This document shows, one piece after another, positions 14,659-19,701 of a stretch of DNA of 19,701 nt. This DNA is from an uncultured Lactobacillus sp. (GTDB lineage: Bacteria > Bacillota > Bacilli > Lactobacillales > Lactobacillaceae): assembly GCA_937916845.1 (NCBI GenBank), contig CALFSK010000073.1:1-19701 (forward strand). Reading direction: 5' to 3'. The notes beneath the pieces were generated by a model. That model saw only the letters and a list, made by a program, of their open reading frames with translations. It was not told the DNA's origin and made no database searches. Numbering within the stretch: the stretch's first letter is position 1; every line of letters starts with the position of its first letter. The position numbers were made by a program, and so were the translations under genes.

Positions 14659-14732
14659 GGCGGTATGTGGGAATCGAACCCACGCGTGCCGGAGCCACAA
14701 TCCGGTGCGTTAACCACTTCGCCAATACCGCC
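14659..14732 (-). tRNA. tRNA-His (GTG)
   Basis: A full cloverleaf: 7-bp acceptor stem plus the histidine-specific extra G(-1) facing C73, D-stem GCG/CGC, anticodon stem CCGGA/TCCGG around TTGTGGC (anticodon GTG), and T-arm GTGGG-TTCGATT-CCCAC. The 3' CCA is not encoded; bases after C73 are CTTG. The G(-1):C73 pair confirms histidine identity. Confidence 0.97.
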
Positions 14733-14761
14733 ATCACGTTGATTTCTTATCAACATTAACT

Positions 14762-14789
14762 AGTATACACCTCTTTGGAAGCTTGCAAA
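14762..14789 (-). promoter_or_regulatory. tRNA-His promoter
   Basis: On the minus strand TTTGCA (14784-14789) and TATACT (14762-14767) are 16 bases apart, about 30 bases before the tRNA 5' end. Confidence 0.6.
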
Positions 14790-14928
14790 GCCTGTTTCAT
14801 GAAATTCTGAAATTTTTTTGCATAAATATAACCAAAAGGTGGATGTGGGGACTAAAGTACGTGAAATAGTGTTGGTGTAACATTTTCTAACAGAATAATT
14901 ATTGAATAAAGTTAGTGATTGTACTGCA

Positions 14929-15055
14929 GCCCTTAATGTTTCGCCCGGAAACTATTGGGAACTCCTAACTATTAGGGCATTTTTAACAAAATAAAAACCC
15001 CCGACAAGTCGGAGGTCCGTGTCGGCCTAAACCGACTATCTGTTAAAAAATGCCC
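14929..15055. repeat. Nested and competing inverted repeats between tRNA-His and the integrase
   Basis: Left part: GCCCTTAAT (14929-14937) pairs with ATTAGGGC (14971-14978), enclosing a small hairpin GTTTC-GCCCG-GAAAC (14938-14952). Right part: GGGCATTTTTAACA (14975-14988) pairs with TGTTAAAAAATGCCC (15041-15055), one A longer, enclosing two CCGAC/GTCGG hairpins (15001-15012 and 15021-15036). The GGGC at 14975-14978 belongs to both, so the two folds exclude each other. There is no T-run after either stem. Candidates are prophage end/attachment architecture, a miniature repeat element about 81 bp long, or a structured RNA. The rest of 14790-15178 shows no gene. Confidence 0.5.
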
Positions 15056-15123
15056 CAGGCAGACATAGGCAATATTGTTATAATAGCATTTTGAAGACGT
15101 CAGCGACAAGCAAAGACAAATTT

Positions 15124-15141
15124 AAAAAAACGCGTTTTTTT
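15124..15141. repeat. Perfect 18-bp palindrome A7-CGCG-T7
   Basis: AAAAAAACGCGTTTTTTT is exactly self-complementary and lies 38 bases past the integrase stop codon. Its weak A-T stem makes a poor but bidirectional terminator; a protein-binding site at the prophage end is the alternative. Confidence 0.5.
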
Positions 15142-15178
15142 ATACTTGCTATTTATGCAATTAAATGAATGTTTATTA

Positions 15179-16315
15179 TCAAAAATGAATACTGGATTTC
15201 GCTTCGTTTTCAGTCTGTGGGCTATTAAAAAGTTTGTCTAAAGAGCCGGAAATTTTTTCATCCGAACGTGCTTTATACTCATCAATTAGGTATGCGTATA
15301 TCCGGGACGTGGTGCCAATATCAGAATGACCAAGACGTTTCGATATAATGTATAGGTCAATGTTCTGAGAGAGCAGGAACGCAACGTGAGAGTGCCGCAG
15401 ACTATGAAAGTGGAATCCTTTTCGTGTGATGCCCAATGCTTTTAAGTCAGAGCGCAGAACTTTATTAACGCCGTTAGAGGTTGGAATGTCATGGGCAACG
15501 TTCTCAAATACCGTTTCTCGGTTATTTACCTTAAGTTCTTTCAGACTATCTAAAAATTGTTTGTTAACACGGATGGTTCTATTTGAGCTTTCGGTTTTAG
15601 TTGGCTTGAATCCACCACCTTCAACATAGTTCCATGATTTATTTATTGAGATAGTATTGAACGTGAAATTAATGTCTTTCCAAGTTAGTGCCATGATTTC
15701 TCCTAATCGTGCCCCAGTAAAGATGGCAGTCATGATCATGTATTGTGACGTGTAACGAGGATTGAGGTGATTCTGTACATAAGCTGTTAGTTGCTTAATC
15801 TCAGCTAGACTTAGGTAATCAATCTTAAGACTACGATTTTTGTCATAAGTGATAATTACGTTATAAGTGAAGTCAGTTTCAACATCTTTTTCAAAAACAG
15901 CATTGCCGACACAAGCTTTAATTAGATTATGCAGTTTCTTAACTGAATCTTTCGCATGATTTTCGCCATATTGGTTAATGAATTTTTGGTAATCCTTACG
16001 AGTAATATCTGCAATACGTGCATGAGCAAAGTAATTTTCTATTTCAGTATGGACTAATTCATATCTACGAGTCGTGATATAAGCAAGATTAGGTTTGCGG
16101 TACGTCTCATACCACGAATAGAAGTACTTAGAGAACTCGATAGATGGCTTCTTTTCTAGTTCACCAGAAAATTTACTAACTTCGAATGAGTTAGCAAATT
16201 CCTCTGCGTCTCGCTTACGGGTGAATGTTTTTCGTTTACTTAGGTAGTTGCCTGCATGATCTCTATACGAAATTCTTACTAGGTAACCTTTTTTCACACG
16301 TTTGATTTGTGCCAT
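15179..16315 (-). CDS. int: Phage tyrosine integrase
   Basis: Site-specific recombinase that inserts and excises the prophage, 378 residues, the usual length. The N-terminal ~60 residues form an arm-site-binding domain (MAQIKRVKKGYLVRISYRD, then KRKTFTRKRDAEEFA), followed by a SAM-like core-binding domain (about 60-160). The catalytic domain has all key residues: R203 (TGARLGE), a beta-hairpin Lys near 240 (KPTKTESS), HSLRH with H304 and R307, H330 (LGHSDIGTTS) and the nucleophile Y340. The start is ATG 16315, 8 bases after AAGGAGGA; a longer in-frame version from 16360 would place this ribosome binding site inside the gene. It is transcribed toward the host boundary, as in related temperate phages. 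Confidence 0.95.
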   Translation of the reverse strand: MAQIKRVKKGYLVRISYRDHAGNYLSKRKTFTRKRDAEEFANSFEVSKFSGELEKKPSIEFSKYFYSWYETYRKPNLAYITTRRYELVHTEIENYFAHARIADITRKDYQKFINQYGENHAKDSVKKLHNLIKACVGNAVFEKDVETDFTYNVIITYDKNRSLKIDYLSLAEIKQLTAYVQNHLNPRYTSQYMIMTAIFTGARLGEIMALTWKDINFTFNTISINKSWNYVEGGGFKPTKTESSNRTIRVNKQFLDSLKELKVNNRETVFENVAHDIPTSNGVNKVLRSDLKALGITRKGFHFHSLRHSHVAFLLSQNIDLYIISKRLGHSDIGTTSRIYAYLIDEYKARSDEKISGSLDKLFNSPQTENEAKSSIHF

Positions 16316-16386
16316 AATAAATTCCTCCTTGTGATATACTAGAAGGGCAAAAGGGTGCAACAGCCTTGTTAGTATTTATTCAAGTT

Positions 16387-16426
16387 AAGCACATCCATCT
16401 TCTTGGCGGGAGCGGATGTGCTTTTT
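16387..16426 (+). terminator. Strong hairpin with plus-strand T-run between integrase and tRNA-like gene
   Basis: AAGCACATCC (16387-16396) / GGATGTGCTT (16414-16423), a perfect 10-bp stem, followed by T residues on the plus strand only. No plus-strand gene precedes it, so it either insulates against antisense transcription through the integrase or ends a short plus-strand RNA. Confidence 0.65.
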
Positions 16427-16435
16427 CGTTGCAAC

Positions 16436-16521
16436 GCGAGCGGCAGGATTCGAACCTGCATCTGCATAGTATCTAGTTAGCAATTCAAAGGAGTACCGTT
16501 CTACCGTTGAACTACGCTCGC
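16436..16521 (-). tRNA. tRNA-like gene or pseudo-tRNA of the prophage, isotype uncertain
   Basis: On the minus strand the outer elements are perfect: acceptor GCGAGCG / CGCTCGC, D-arm GTTC-AACGGTA-GAAC, and T-arm GCAGG-TTCGAAT-CCTGC. The anticodon arm is not. The best fold, GTACT-CCTTTGA-ATTGC, has a C-U mismatch and a G-U pair, puts C instead of U at position 33, and would give anticodon TTT. About 20 bases then separate it from the T-arm, a long variable region like class II tRNAs but with only a 3-bp internal stem. At 86 nt it may be a decayed tRNA or one kept for another purpose. No CCA is encoded; bases after the acceptor are GTTGCA. Confidence 0.6.
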
Positions 16522-16554
16522 ATGTTGCCCGCTAGGCTGGTAGTGGGCAGGGTG

Positions 16555-16674
16555 CTACTTTCGTTTGTTGATCCAGTAAACTAACATGACGACTAGCGCT
16601 ATGAAGCAAATGATGACAATTGCAATGGTAAAGTCGAACACGTGTGTGCTGTACGTTCCTACATACAATTCCAT
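16555..16674 (-). CDS. Small single-span membrane protein, 39 aa
   Basis: A short open frame with a polar start (MELYVGTYSTHVFDF), one hydrophobic helix (TIAIVIICFIALVVMLVYW) and a basic tail (INKRK), the pattern of a single-pass membrane peptide with the C-terminus inside. ATG 16674 is preceded by GGGG (16683-16686) at normal spacing. It lies in line with the other minus-strand lysogeny genes. Such peptides in prophages include holin-like and Fst-type toxins, but no signature of either is clear here; the function is unknown. Confidence 0.55.
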   Translation of the reverse strand: MELYVGTYSTHVFDFTIAIVIICFIALVVMLVYWINKRK

Positions 16675-16710
16675 AGCTTTTACCCCGATTAAAATATATT
16701 TATACTAGTT

Positions 16711-16911
16711 CTACTTAGCATGTTTATACCCGGCTAAGCCGATAAAATATAATATCGCGATTGGCACCCAAATCACCATAACAATTGTTTGTGAAGAAAT
16801 CCAGGTTGCCAGGATAAATAGTACGGCTAATATTGGCAAAAAGATGTGGCCTAGTGTTCCTAATATCTTCCATAGTGCTAGAAAGATGACGATCATTATT
16901 AGTAGTCCCAT
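16711..16911 (-). CDS. Small hydrophobic membrane protein, 66 aa
   Basis: Nearly all hydrophobic, with two to three helices (LLIMIVIFLALWKILG, IFLPILAVLFILATWI, TIVMVIWVPIAILYFIG) and a basic end (GYKHAK). No family recognised. ATG 16911 is served by TTAGGAG, which overlaps the stop codon of the lipoprotein gene immediately upstream, so the two are translationally coupled and probably act together at the membrane. Confidence 0.7.
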   Translation of the reverse strand: MGLLIMIVIFLALWKILGTLGHIFLPILAVLFILATWISSQTIVMVIWVPIAILYFIGLAGYKHAK

Positions 16912-16922
16912 TGCAATTACTC

Positions 16923-17699
16923 CTAATTAATTAAATTTGACAGTGTTGCGTCTTTGATATTACTCATAGGAATATTGACTGTACTATGTCCACTCAACAC
17001 GTCTGATGAATTGGATTCTCCAGTTCCATCCTGTATTTTAAAAATAAGTGGATTTTTGTTATTAACTAAGTTAAATGCTTCATATACAACATTTACTGAT
17101 TTTCCGGGTAAAATTGATACTTTATGAAAGCTTAGGTCTTTAGTTGTGAGATTATTGGTATCATCATTATATAAATCATTAGGGTCGGCAATCTCATGAT
17201 CGTCAGACAAATTTTCCTTAGTTGAATCGCTATTTTGATAAACAGTTAATCCTAAATTAGCATCTTCGTTATTTCCTGTTTGAATGTTATCGGTTGAGCG
17301 TGTCTTTTTAGAAGTATTGGTTATTTTTGCTACAACCACGATAGCTTCTTTACCGGTCTTAGTATTATCGTGGTAGGTAGGTACTTTCGCTACATTTGCA
17401 ATTTCTACGGTACCGCGTGTTGGAAATACTGCTGTTTTGCCAACAAATTTAGCCTTAGTTTTATCAATTTTTTGCGCCTGAACTTTGTCATGAGCTTCCA
17501 TAATTAGTTTTTCATTACTAGTTAGTTTTCCTTCTTGAGCGTGTTCGGCAATTTTACTAGTGTATTTTTTATTCAGTTGCGATGTGGTTTCCTTTTTTAG
17601 GTCGCTATTTGAACTTGAAGATTTAATACTAGAGTTCCCACAACCTGCAAGTAACAGTCCTCCTAATAAAACAGAACTGATCATAATAACTTTTTTCAT
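16923..17699 (-). CDS. Prophage lipoprotein, candidate superinfection-exclusion protein
   Basis: A surface lipoprotein, 258 residues. The signal peptide (MKKVIMISSVLLGGLL) ends in lipobox LAGC with the lipidated cysteine at C20, followed by a Ser/Asn-rich linker (to about 40) and an extracellular domain with beta strands (GTVEIANVAKVPTY, KEAIVVVAKITNTS, SVNVVYEAFNLVNN), similar in outline to DUF5067/DUF4352 immunoglobulin-like lipoprotein domains. A lipoprotein between integrase and repressor is the position of Ltp of Streptococcus phage TP-J34, which blocks DNA entry of related phages; exclusion is inferred from position and localisation, not from a sequence match. ATG 17699 follows TTGGAGGAA. 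It leads a coupled pair with the 66-aa membrane protein. A LexA-box-like dyad lies in its promoter region. Confidence 0.85.
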   Translation of the reverse strand: MKKVIMISSVLLGGLLLAGCGNSSIKSSSSNSDLKKETTSQLNKKYTSKIAEHAQEGKLTSNEKLIMEAHDKVQAQKIDKTKAKFVGKTAVFPTRGTVEIANVAKVPTYHDNTKTGKEAIVVVAKITNTSKKTRSTDNIQTGNNEDANLGLTVYQNSDSTKENLSDDHEIADPNDLYNDDTNNLTTKDLSFHKVSILPGKSVNVVYEAFNLVNNKNPLIFKIQDGTGESNSSDVLSGHSTVNIPMSNIKDATLSNLIN

Positions 17700-17778
17700 T
17701 ACAATAATTCCTCCAATTTCCCAGCTTTTACCGACATCCGTATCTGGTCTTATGTAAGTATAATACCGCTAAATATGC

Positions 17779-17792
17779 AGAACATGTGTTCT
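17779..17792. promoter_or_regulatory. LexA (SOS) box-like dyad upstream of the lipoprotein gene
   Basis: AGAACATGTGTTCT contains GAAC-ATGT-GTTC, matching the Gram-positive LexA core GAAC-R-N-R-Y-GTTC at every defined base; only the outermost pair (A/T instead of C/G) differs. It lies about 80 bases before the lipoprotein ATG. On the minus strand a TATACT (-10) follows 16 bases after it, so a bound repressor would cover the -35 region. Confidence 0.55.
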
Positions 17793-17807
17793 TTTCGGCA
17801 CATAAGC

Positions 17808-17828
17808 ATAGGAGCAATAAGCTCCTAT
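17808..17828 (-). terminator. Hairpin at the repressor stop codon
   Basis: ATAGGAGC / GCTCCTAT (8 bp, 5-nt loop) overlaps the TAG stop of the repressor gene. The following minus-strand bases are T-poor, so termination may be partial and allow read-through to the lipoprotein gene. Confidence 0.55.
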
Positions 17829-18502
17829 AATATAACTCTGCCTATAATACGTACCTGGTCATATTTAACATGACGTGGTTCGTATTTTTTATTAATAGAT
17901 CGCAAGATGACTTCATCAGAAGTGTAGTCGTAGTAAATTTGCTTACAAGTAACACCGTCACCATCAATTTCAACAATAGCAATCTCACCATTTTCAACTT
18001 CTTCCTGTTGATGGTAGAAGATAATTTGACCATCGTGGATTAGTGGCTCCATCGAATCGCCTTGTATACGGATGGCTGTATCTGCCCCGTGTGGAACGTC
18101 GGTGAAGTCATCATGTTCAATTTCTACATCACCATAGTTCAATTCAGTAGGGTTAGCGGCTGACTTACCAACGAGTGGCAAGTTAACAACTTTACTGTTT
18201 TGCTCTTTTAATTGATTGTCAGCGTAGTTATAAACATTTTGCTGACGATCAGGGTTTAATTGAATCATCTTTTTATTGGTATCATTAATAATGGAATCTT
18301 CTACTTTTAAAATGTCTTCTGGCTTTATGCCTAAGGCATCACAAATTTTTATAACGTTTTCTACTTTAGCGTTTAACACCCCACGTTCTAGAATTGAACG
18401 AACGGTGGTGTATTTCAATCCGGCATGTTCCGAAAAAGATTTAACGTTACCGTATTTGATTTCAATTAAATCTTTTAAATATTCTTCTTTATTCAAATCC
18501 AT
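17825..18502 (-). CDS. CI-type phage repressor with HTH and S24 peptidase-like domain
   Basis: Lysogeny repressor, 225 residues. The N-terminal helix-turn-helix (about 5-65, with SFSEHAGLKYTTVRSILERG) binds operators; a linker follows, then a LexA/UmuD-like S24 domain with catalytic Ser150 (GDSMEPLIHDGQ) and Lys187 (GVTCKQIYY). The expected Ala-Gly self-cleavage site is not seen; the corresponding stretch reads VGKSAANP (about 111-118). It may use a different bond or be released by another route. ATG 18502 follows AAGGGAG. It is divergent from the Cro-like gene, sharing the four-operator region, so it should repress both promoters. The S24 Ser-Lys pair links it to SOS-type induction if cleavage works. 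Confidence 0.92.
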   Translation of the reverse strand: MDLNKEEYLKDLIEIKYGNVKSFSEHAGLKYTTVRSILERGVLNAKVENVIKICDALGIKPEDILKVEDSIINDTNKKMIQLNPDRQQNVYNYADNQLKEQNSKVVNLPLVGKSAANPTELNYGDVEIEHDDFTDVPHGADTAIRIQGDSMEPLIHDGQIIFYHQQEEVENGEIAIVEIDGDGVTCKQIYYDYTSDEVILRSINKKYEPRHVKYDQVRIIGRVIL

Positions 18503-18523
18503 TCACTCCCTTAATATGTGTCT

Positions 18524-18552
18524 ATTGTACCATGCGAAAAATCGTATGTATA
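18524..18552 (-). promoter_or_regulatory. Promoter of the repressor gene
   Basis: On the minus strand TATACA (18547-18552) and TACAAT (18524-18529) are 17 bases apart. Operator O1 fills the spacer. Confidence 0.6.
18532..18547. promoter_or_regulatory. Phage operator O1
   Basis: ATGCGAAAAATCGTAT, a variant of the ATACGAAAATTCGTAT dyad, in the spacer of the repressor promoter; suggests autorepression. Confidence 0.65.
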
Positions 18553-18569
18553 TAAGATTATTTAGAAAA

Positions 18570-18585
18570 ATACGAATTTTTGTAT
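18570..18585. promoter_or_regulatory. Phage operator O2
   Basis: ATACGAATTTTTGTAT, next to and touching the -35 element of the cro-side promoter. Confidence 0.7.
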
Positions 18586-18613
18586 TGACTCGATACGAAA
18601 ATTCGTATATCAT
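18585..18613 (+). promoter_or_regulatory. Early (PR-like) promoter of cro and antirepressor
   Basis: TTGACT (18585-18590) and TATCAT (18608-18613) are 17 bases apart, about 70 bases before the Cro-like start. Operator O3 lies inside the spacer. Confidence 0.75.
18593..18608. promoter_or_regulatory. Phage operator O3 (perfect dyad)
   Basis: ATACGAAAATTCGTAT is exactly self-complementary over 16 bases and sits between the -35 and -10 of the early promoter, the likely strongest site for repression of lytic genes. Confidence 0.8.
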
Positions 18614-18654
18614 TAGGTCATGTTCAAGGAGGGCATTTATTTTTTTATTAAAAC

Positions 18655-18670
18655 ATACGAATTTTCGTAC
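18655..18670. promoter_or_regulatory. Phage operator O4
   Basis: ATACGAATTTTCGTAC, one base from a perfect dyad, lies in the leader of the Cro-like gene, 18 bases before its ATG. It is 62 bases from O3, so binding may act by looping or roadblock. Confidence 0.75.
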
Positions 18671-18688
18671 TTAGAAAGGAAGGAAAAT

Positions 18689-18904
18689 ATGTTGAATAAT
18701 CTTAACAATGTCAGAAAAGAAAAAAACGTTTCTTTAGTAGATATTGCTGATCTGTTGAATGTTAGATACCAGACGGTGGCTGACAAAATAAACGGCAAGT
18801 CTTCGTTCAAATTTACAGAAGCTTTAAAAATTCAAGAAAAGTTTTTTCCTGAATACGAAATCAAGTTTTTGTTTACGCCAATGGACTACAAGCAGCCAGC
18901 ATAG
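18689..18904 (+). CDS. Cro-like HTH repressor, 71 aa
   Basis: A small XRE/Cro-type DNA-binding protein. The helix-turn-helix is VSLVDIADLLNVRYQTVADK (about residues 14-33), followed by INGKSSFKFTEALKI. The C-terminal extension is short and contains no dimerisation domain. It is the first gene of the early operon and should compete with the repressor for the ATACGAA-type operators to favour lytic growth. The start is ATG 18689, after AAAGGAAGG (18676-18684). A longer in-frame reading from 18620 would cross operator O4 and the ribosome binding site and was rejected. Confidence 0.88.
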   Translation: MLNNLNNVRKEKNVSLVDIADLLNVRYQTVADKINGKSSFKFTEALKIQEKFFPEYEIKFLFTPMDYKQPA

Positions 18905-18919
18905 AAAGGAATGATTCAC

Positions 18920-19657
18920 ATGCAAGAAGTACAACAAGTTAAATTTAACGGAGATCTAATTTTAACTACTGAACAATTAGCTGAGTTTTACGGAACGACC
19001 ACTAATCGAATCAAGCAAAATTTCAATAATAATAGAGATAAATTTGTTGAAGGCAAGCATTATTTCAAGTTGGATAGTGAACAGTTGGCAAGCTTTAAAT
19101 TGCAGGTAGAAAATTTCGACTTACAAATTAGTCCAATGACTCGTTCACTTTATCTTTGGACAAAGCGTGGTGCTAGTCGGCATTCAAAAATGCTTGGAAC
19201 TGATCAAGCTTGGGACATGTTTGATGAGCTGGAAGAAAACTACTTTAACCCGAAACAGTTTGCGCTACCAACATCGCCTAGAGAGATTGCCAGATTGGCA
19301 TTGCAAGCCAATGAGGAAACGAATCAGCGCCTAGACAGTGTAGAGGGCGATGTTAAAGACCTCAAAGAGAACCAAGTTATTCCTAATCCTGAATATAGTG
19401 CGCTTAACCGGCGTGTTAATCAGTGCGTGTCGGAAGTCGCACATAGCTATGGTCATATCACACAGAAACAACGAGGCGAGCTGTTCAAAGATATCGGCAG
19501 TGGAATCAAGAAGATTGCTAACGTGAGTGCTCGGTCAATGCTACGCAAGAAGGACTACCAGATGGTAATGGACTTCATCAACGATTGGGAGCCGTCTACA
19601 GCAACTAAGACGATTATTCGGCAGACGTCACTTCGATTCGACAAGGAGCCAGCATAG
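18920..19657 (+). CDS. Phage antirepressor (ORF6N and ORF6C domains)
   Basis: Early regulatory protein, 245 residues. The N-terminal part (about 5-90) has an ORF6N-like pattern: GDLILTTEQLAEFYGTTTN, NFNNNRDKFVEGKHYFKL, then LYLWTKRGASRHSKML. A helical linker with ANEETNQRLDSVEGDVKDLK (about 125-145) precedes an ORF6C-type C-terminal domain (about 155-240, NRRVNQCVSEVAHSYGHIT and AR-x-x-LRKKDYQMVMDFI). Such proteins bind DNA or the repressor and help end lysogeny. The start is ATG 18920, about 10 bases after AGAAAGGA; ATG 18911 is too close to that site. It lies 15 bases after the Cro-like gene in the same operon. Confidence 0.88.
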   Translation: MQEVQQVKFNGDLILTTEQLAEFYGTTTNRIKQNFNNNRDKFVEGKHYFKLDSEQLASFKLQVENFDLQISPMTRSLYLWTKRGASRHSKMLGTDQAWDMFDELEENYFNPKQFALPTSPREIARLALQANEETNQRLDSVEGDVKDLKENQVIPNPEYSALNRRVNQCVSEVAHSYGHITQKQRGELFKDIGSGIKKIANVSARSMLRKKDYQMVMDFINDWEPSTATKTIIRQTSLRFDKEPA

Positions 19658-19669
19658 GAGGCGAGTTAG

Positions 19670-19701
19670 ATGGAAAAAATCAAAGACGCACTAGGAACGG
19701 C
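19670..19701 (+). CDS. Start of the next early phage gene (partial)
   Basis: ATG 19670 follows AGGAGG (19656-19661) and opens a frame MEKIKDALGT that runs off the window. It begins 12 bases after the antirepressor stop and is part of the same operon. Ten codons do not allow a functional call. Confidence 0.6.
   Translation, partial: MEKIKDALGT

Larger units (their letters stand above)
15056..19701. mobile_element. Left arm of a prophage (lysogeny module), continuing beyond the window
   Basis: Gene order is the standard Siphoviridae lysogeny module of Gram-positive hosts: integrase, small accessory and exclusion genes and CI-type repressor on the minus strand, then divergent Cro-like repressor, antirepressor and early genes on the plus strand. 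The left boundary is not determined; it lies somewhere between tRNA-His (14732) and the integrase stop (15179), and the start given is only nominal. The right end is outside the window, so the attachment core cannot be identified from a repeat. Confidence 0.85.

Noticed and set aside
14659..14732. tRNA-His as the prophage attachment site
   Set aside because: Integration in tRNA genes normally uses the 3' end. The tRNA is on the minus strand, so its 3' end faces away from the integrase and the prophage lies on its 5' side.
16316..16426. Fst/par-type toxin-antitoxin locus between integrase and tRNA-like gene
   Set aside because: There is a terminator and small size, but no Fst-like hydrophobic peptide frame on either strand and no paired direct repeats.
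18276..18674. 132-codon ORF antisense to the repressor gene
   Set aside because: It crosses the promoter and operator region and the repressor coding sequence; no Shine-Dalgarno and no recognisable protein pattern.
1..19701. CRISPR arrays, complete insertion sequences, rRNA
   Set aside because: No regularly spaced repeats, no transposase frame and no rRNA sequence seen anywhere in the window.

Overview
The window looks like chromosome from a Lactobacillaceae member of the Lactiplantibacillus plantarum type. This rests on low-to-medium GC, AAGGAGG-type ribosome binding sites, frequent GTG/TTG starts, T-rich intrinsic terminators, an OhrR-type regulator, an AgrC/LamK-like histidine kinase with a LytTR regulator, a UvrA2-class protein and a Siphoviridae-type lysogeny module. 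The species is an inference from gene content, not a measured match.

Region 1 (1-3788) is visibly AT-richer than what follows and holds two co-directional genes. The first encodes an unrecognised 389-residue protein. The second encodes an 841-residue protein that fuses an intact N-terminal PHP metal-dependent phosphoesterase domain to a C-terminal SMC/ABC-like ATPase. That architecture is known from single-gene anti-phage proteins (Ppl/TrlF-like), so this is probably an accessory defence locus cut by the window's left edge. A 393-base gene-free stretch separates it from the next region.

Region 2 (about 4100-14600) looks like core chromosome, built of short transcription units separated by clear terminators. 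It holds a Cof-type HAD phosphatase behind a cre-like site, a duplicated-domain protein, an AgrC-like kinase and LytTR regulator pair, a small secreted or anchored protein, a four-helix membrane protein, a CPBP-family intramembrane protease, ohrR, two small unknown or YbjQ-like proteins, a UvrA paralogue lacking the UvrB-binding domain, and a small membrane protein. A 570-base gap (9121-9693) contains a set of hairpins. Read on the minus strand, they look like an undescribed small RNA with C-rich loops and its own terminator.

Region 3 (about 14650-19701) begins with tRNA-His(GTG). A structured, gene-free stretch follows, then the left arm of a prophage: tyrosine integrase, a tRNA-like gene with a defective anticodon arm, two small membrane proteins, a lipoprotein in the position of superinfection-exclusion proteins, a CI-type repressor with an S24 domain, a Cro-like repressor and an ORF6N/ORF6C antirepressor. 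A further early gene is cut by the right edge. The cI-cro intergenic region carries four copies of a 16-bp operator built on ATACGAAAATTCGTAT, placed on two divergent promoters. A LexA-box-like dyad lies upstream of the lipoprotein gene.

The best candidates for something new are the PHP-ATPase locus with its unknown partner, the C-rich-loop small RNA candidate, the possibly SOS-controlled prophage lipoprotein, and the odd tRNA-like gene.
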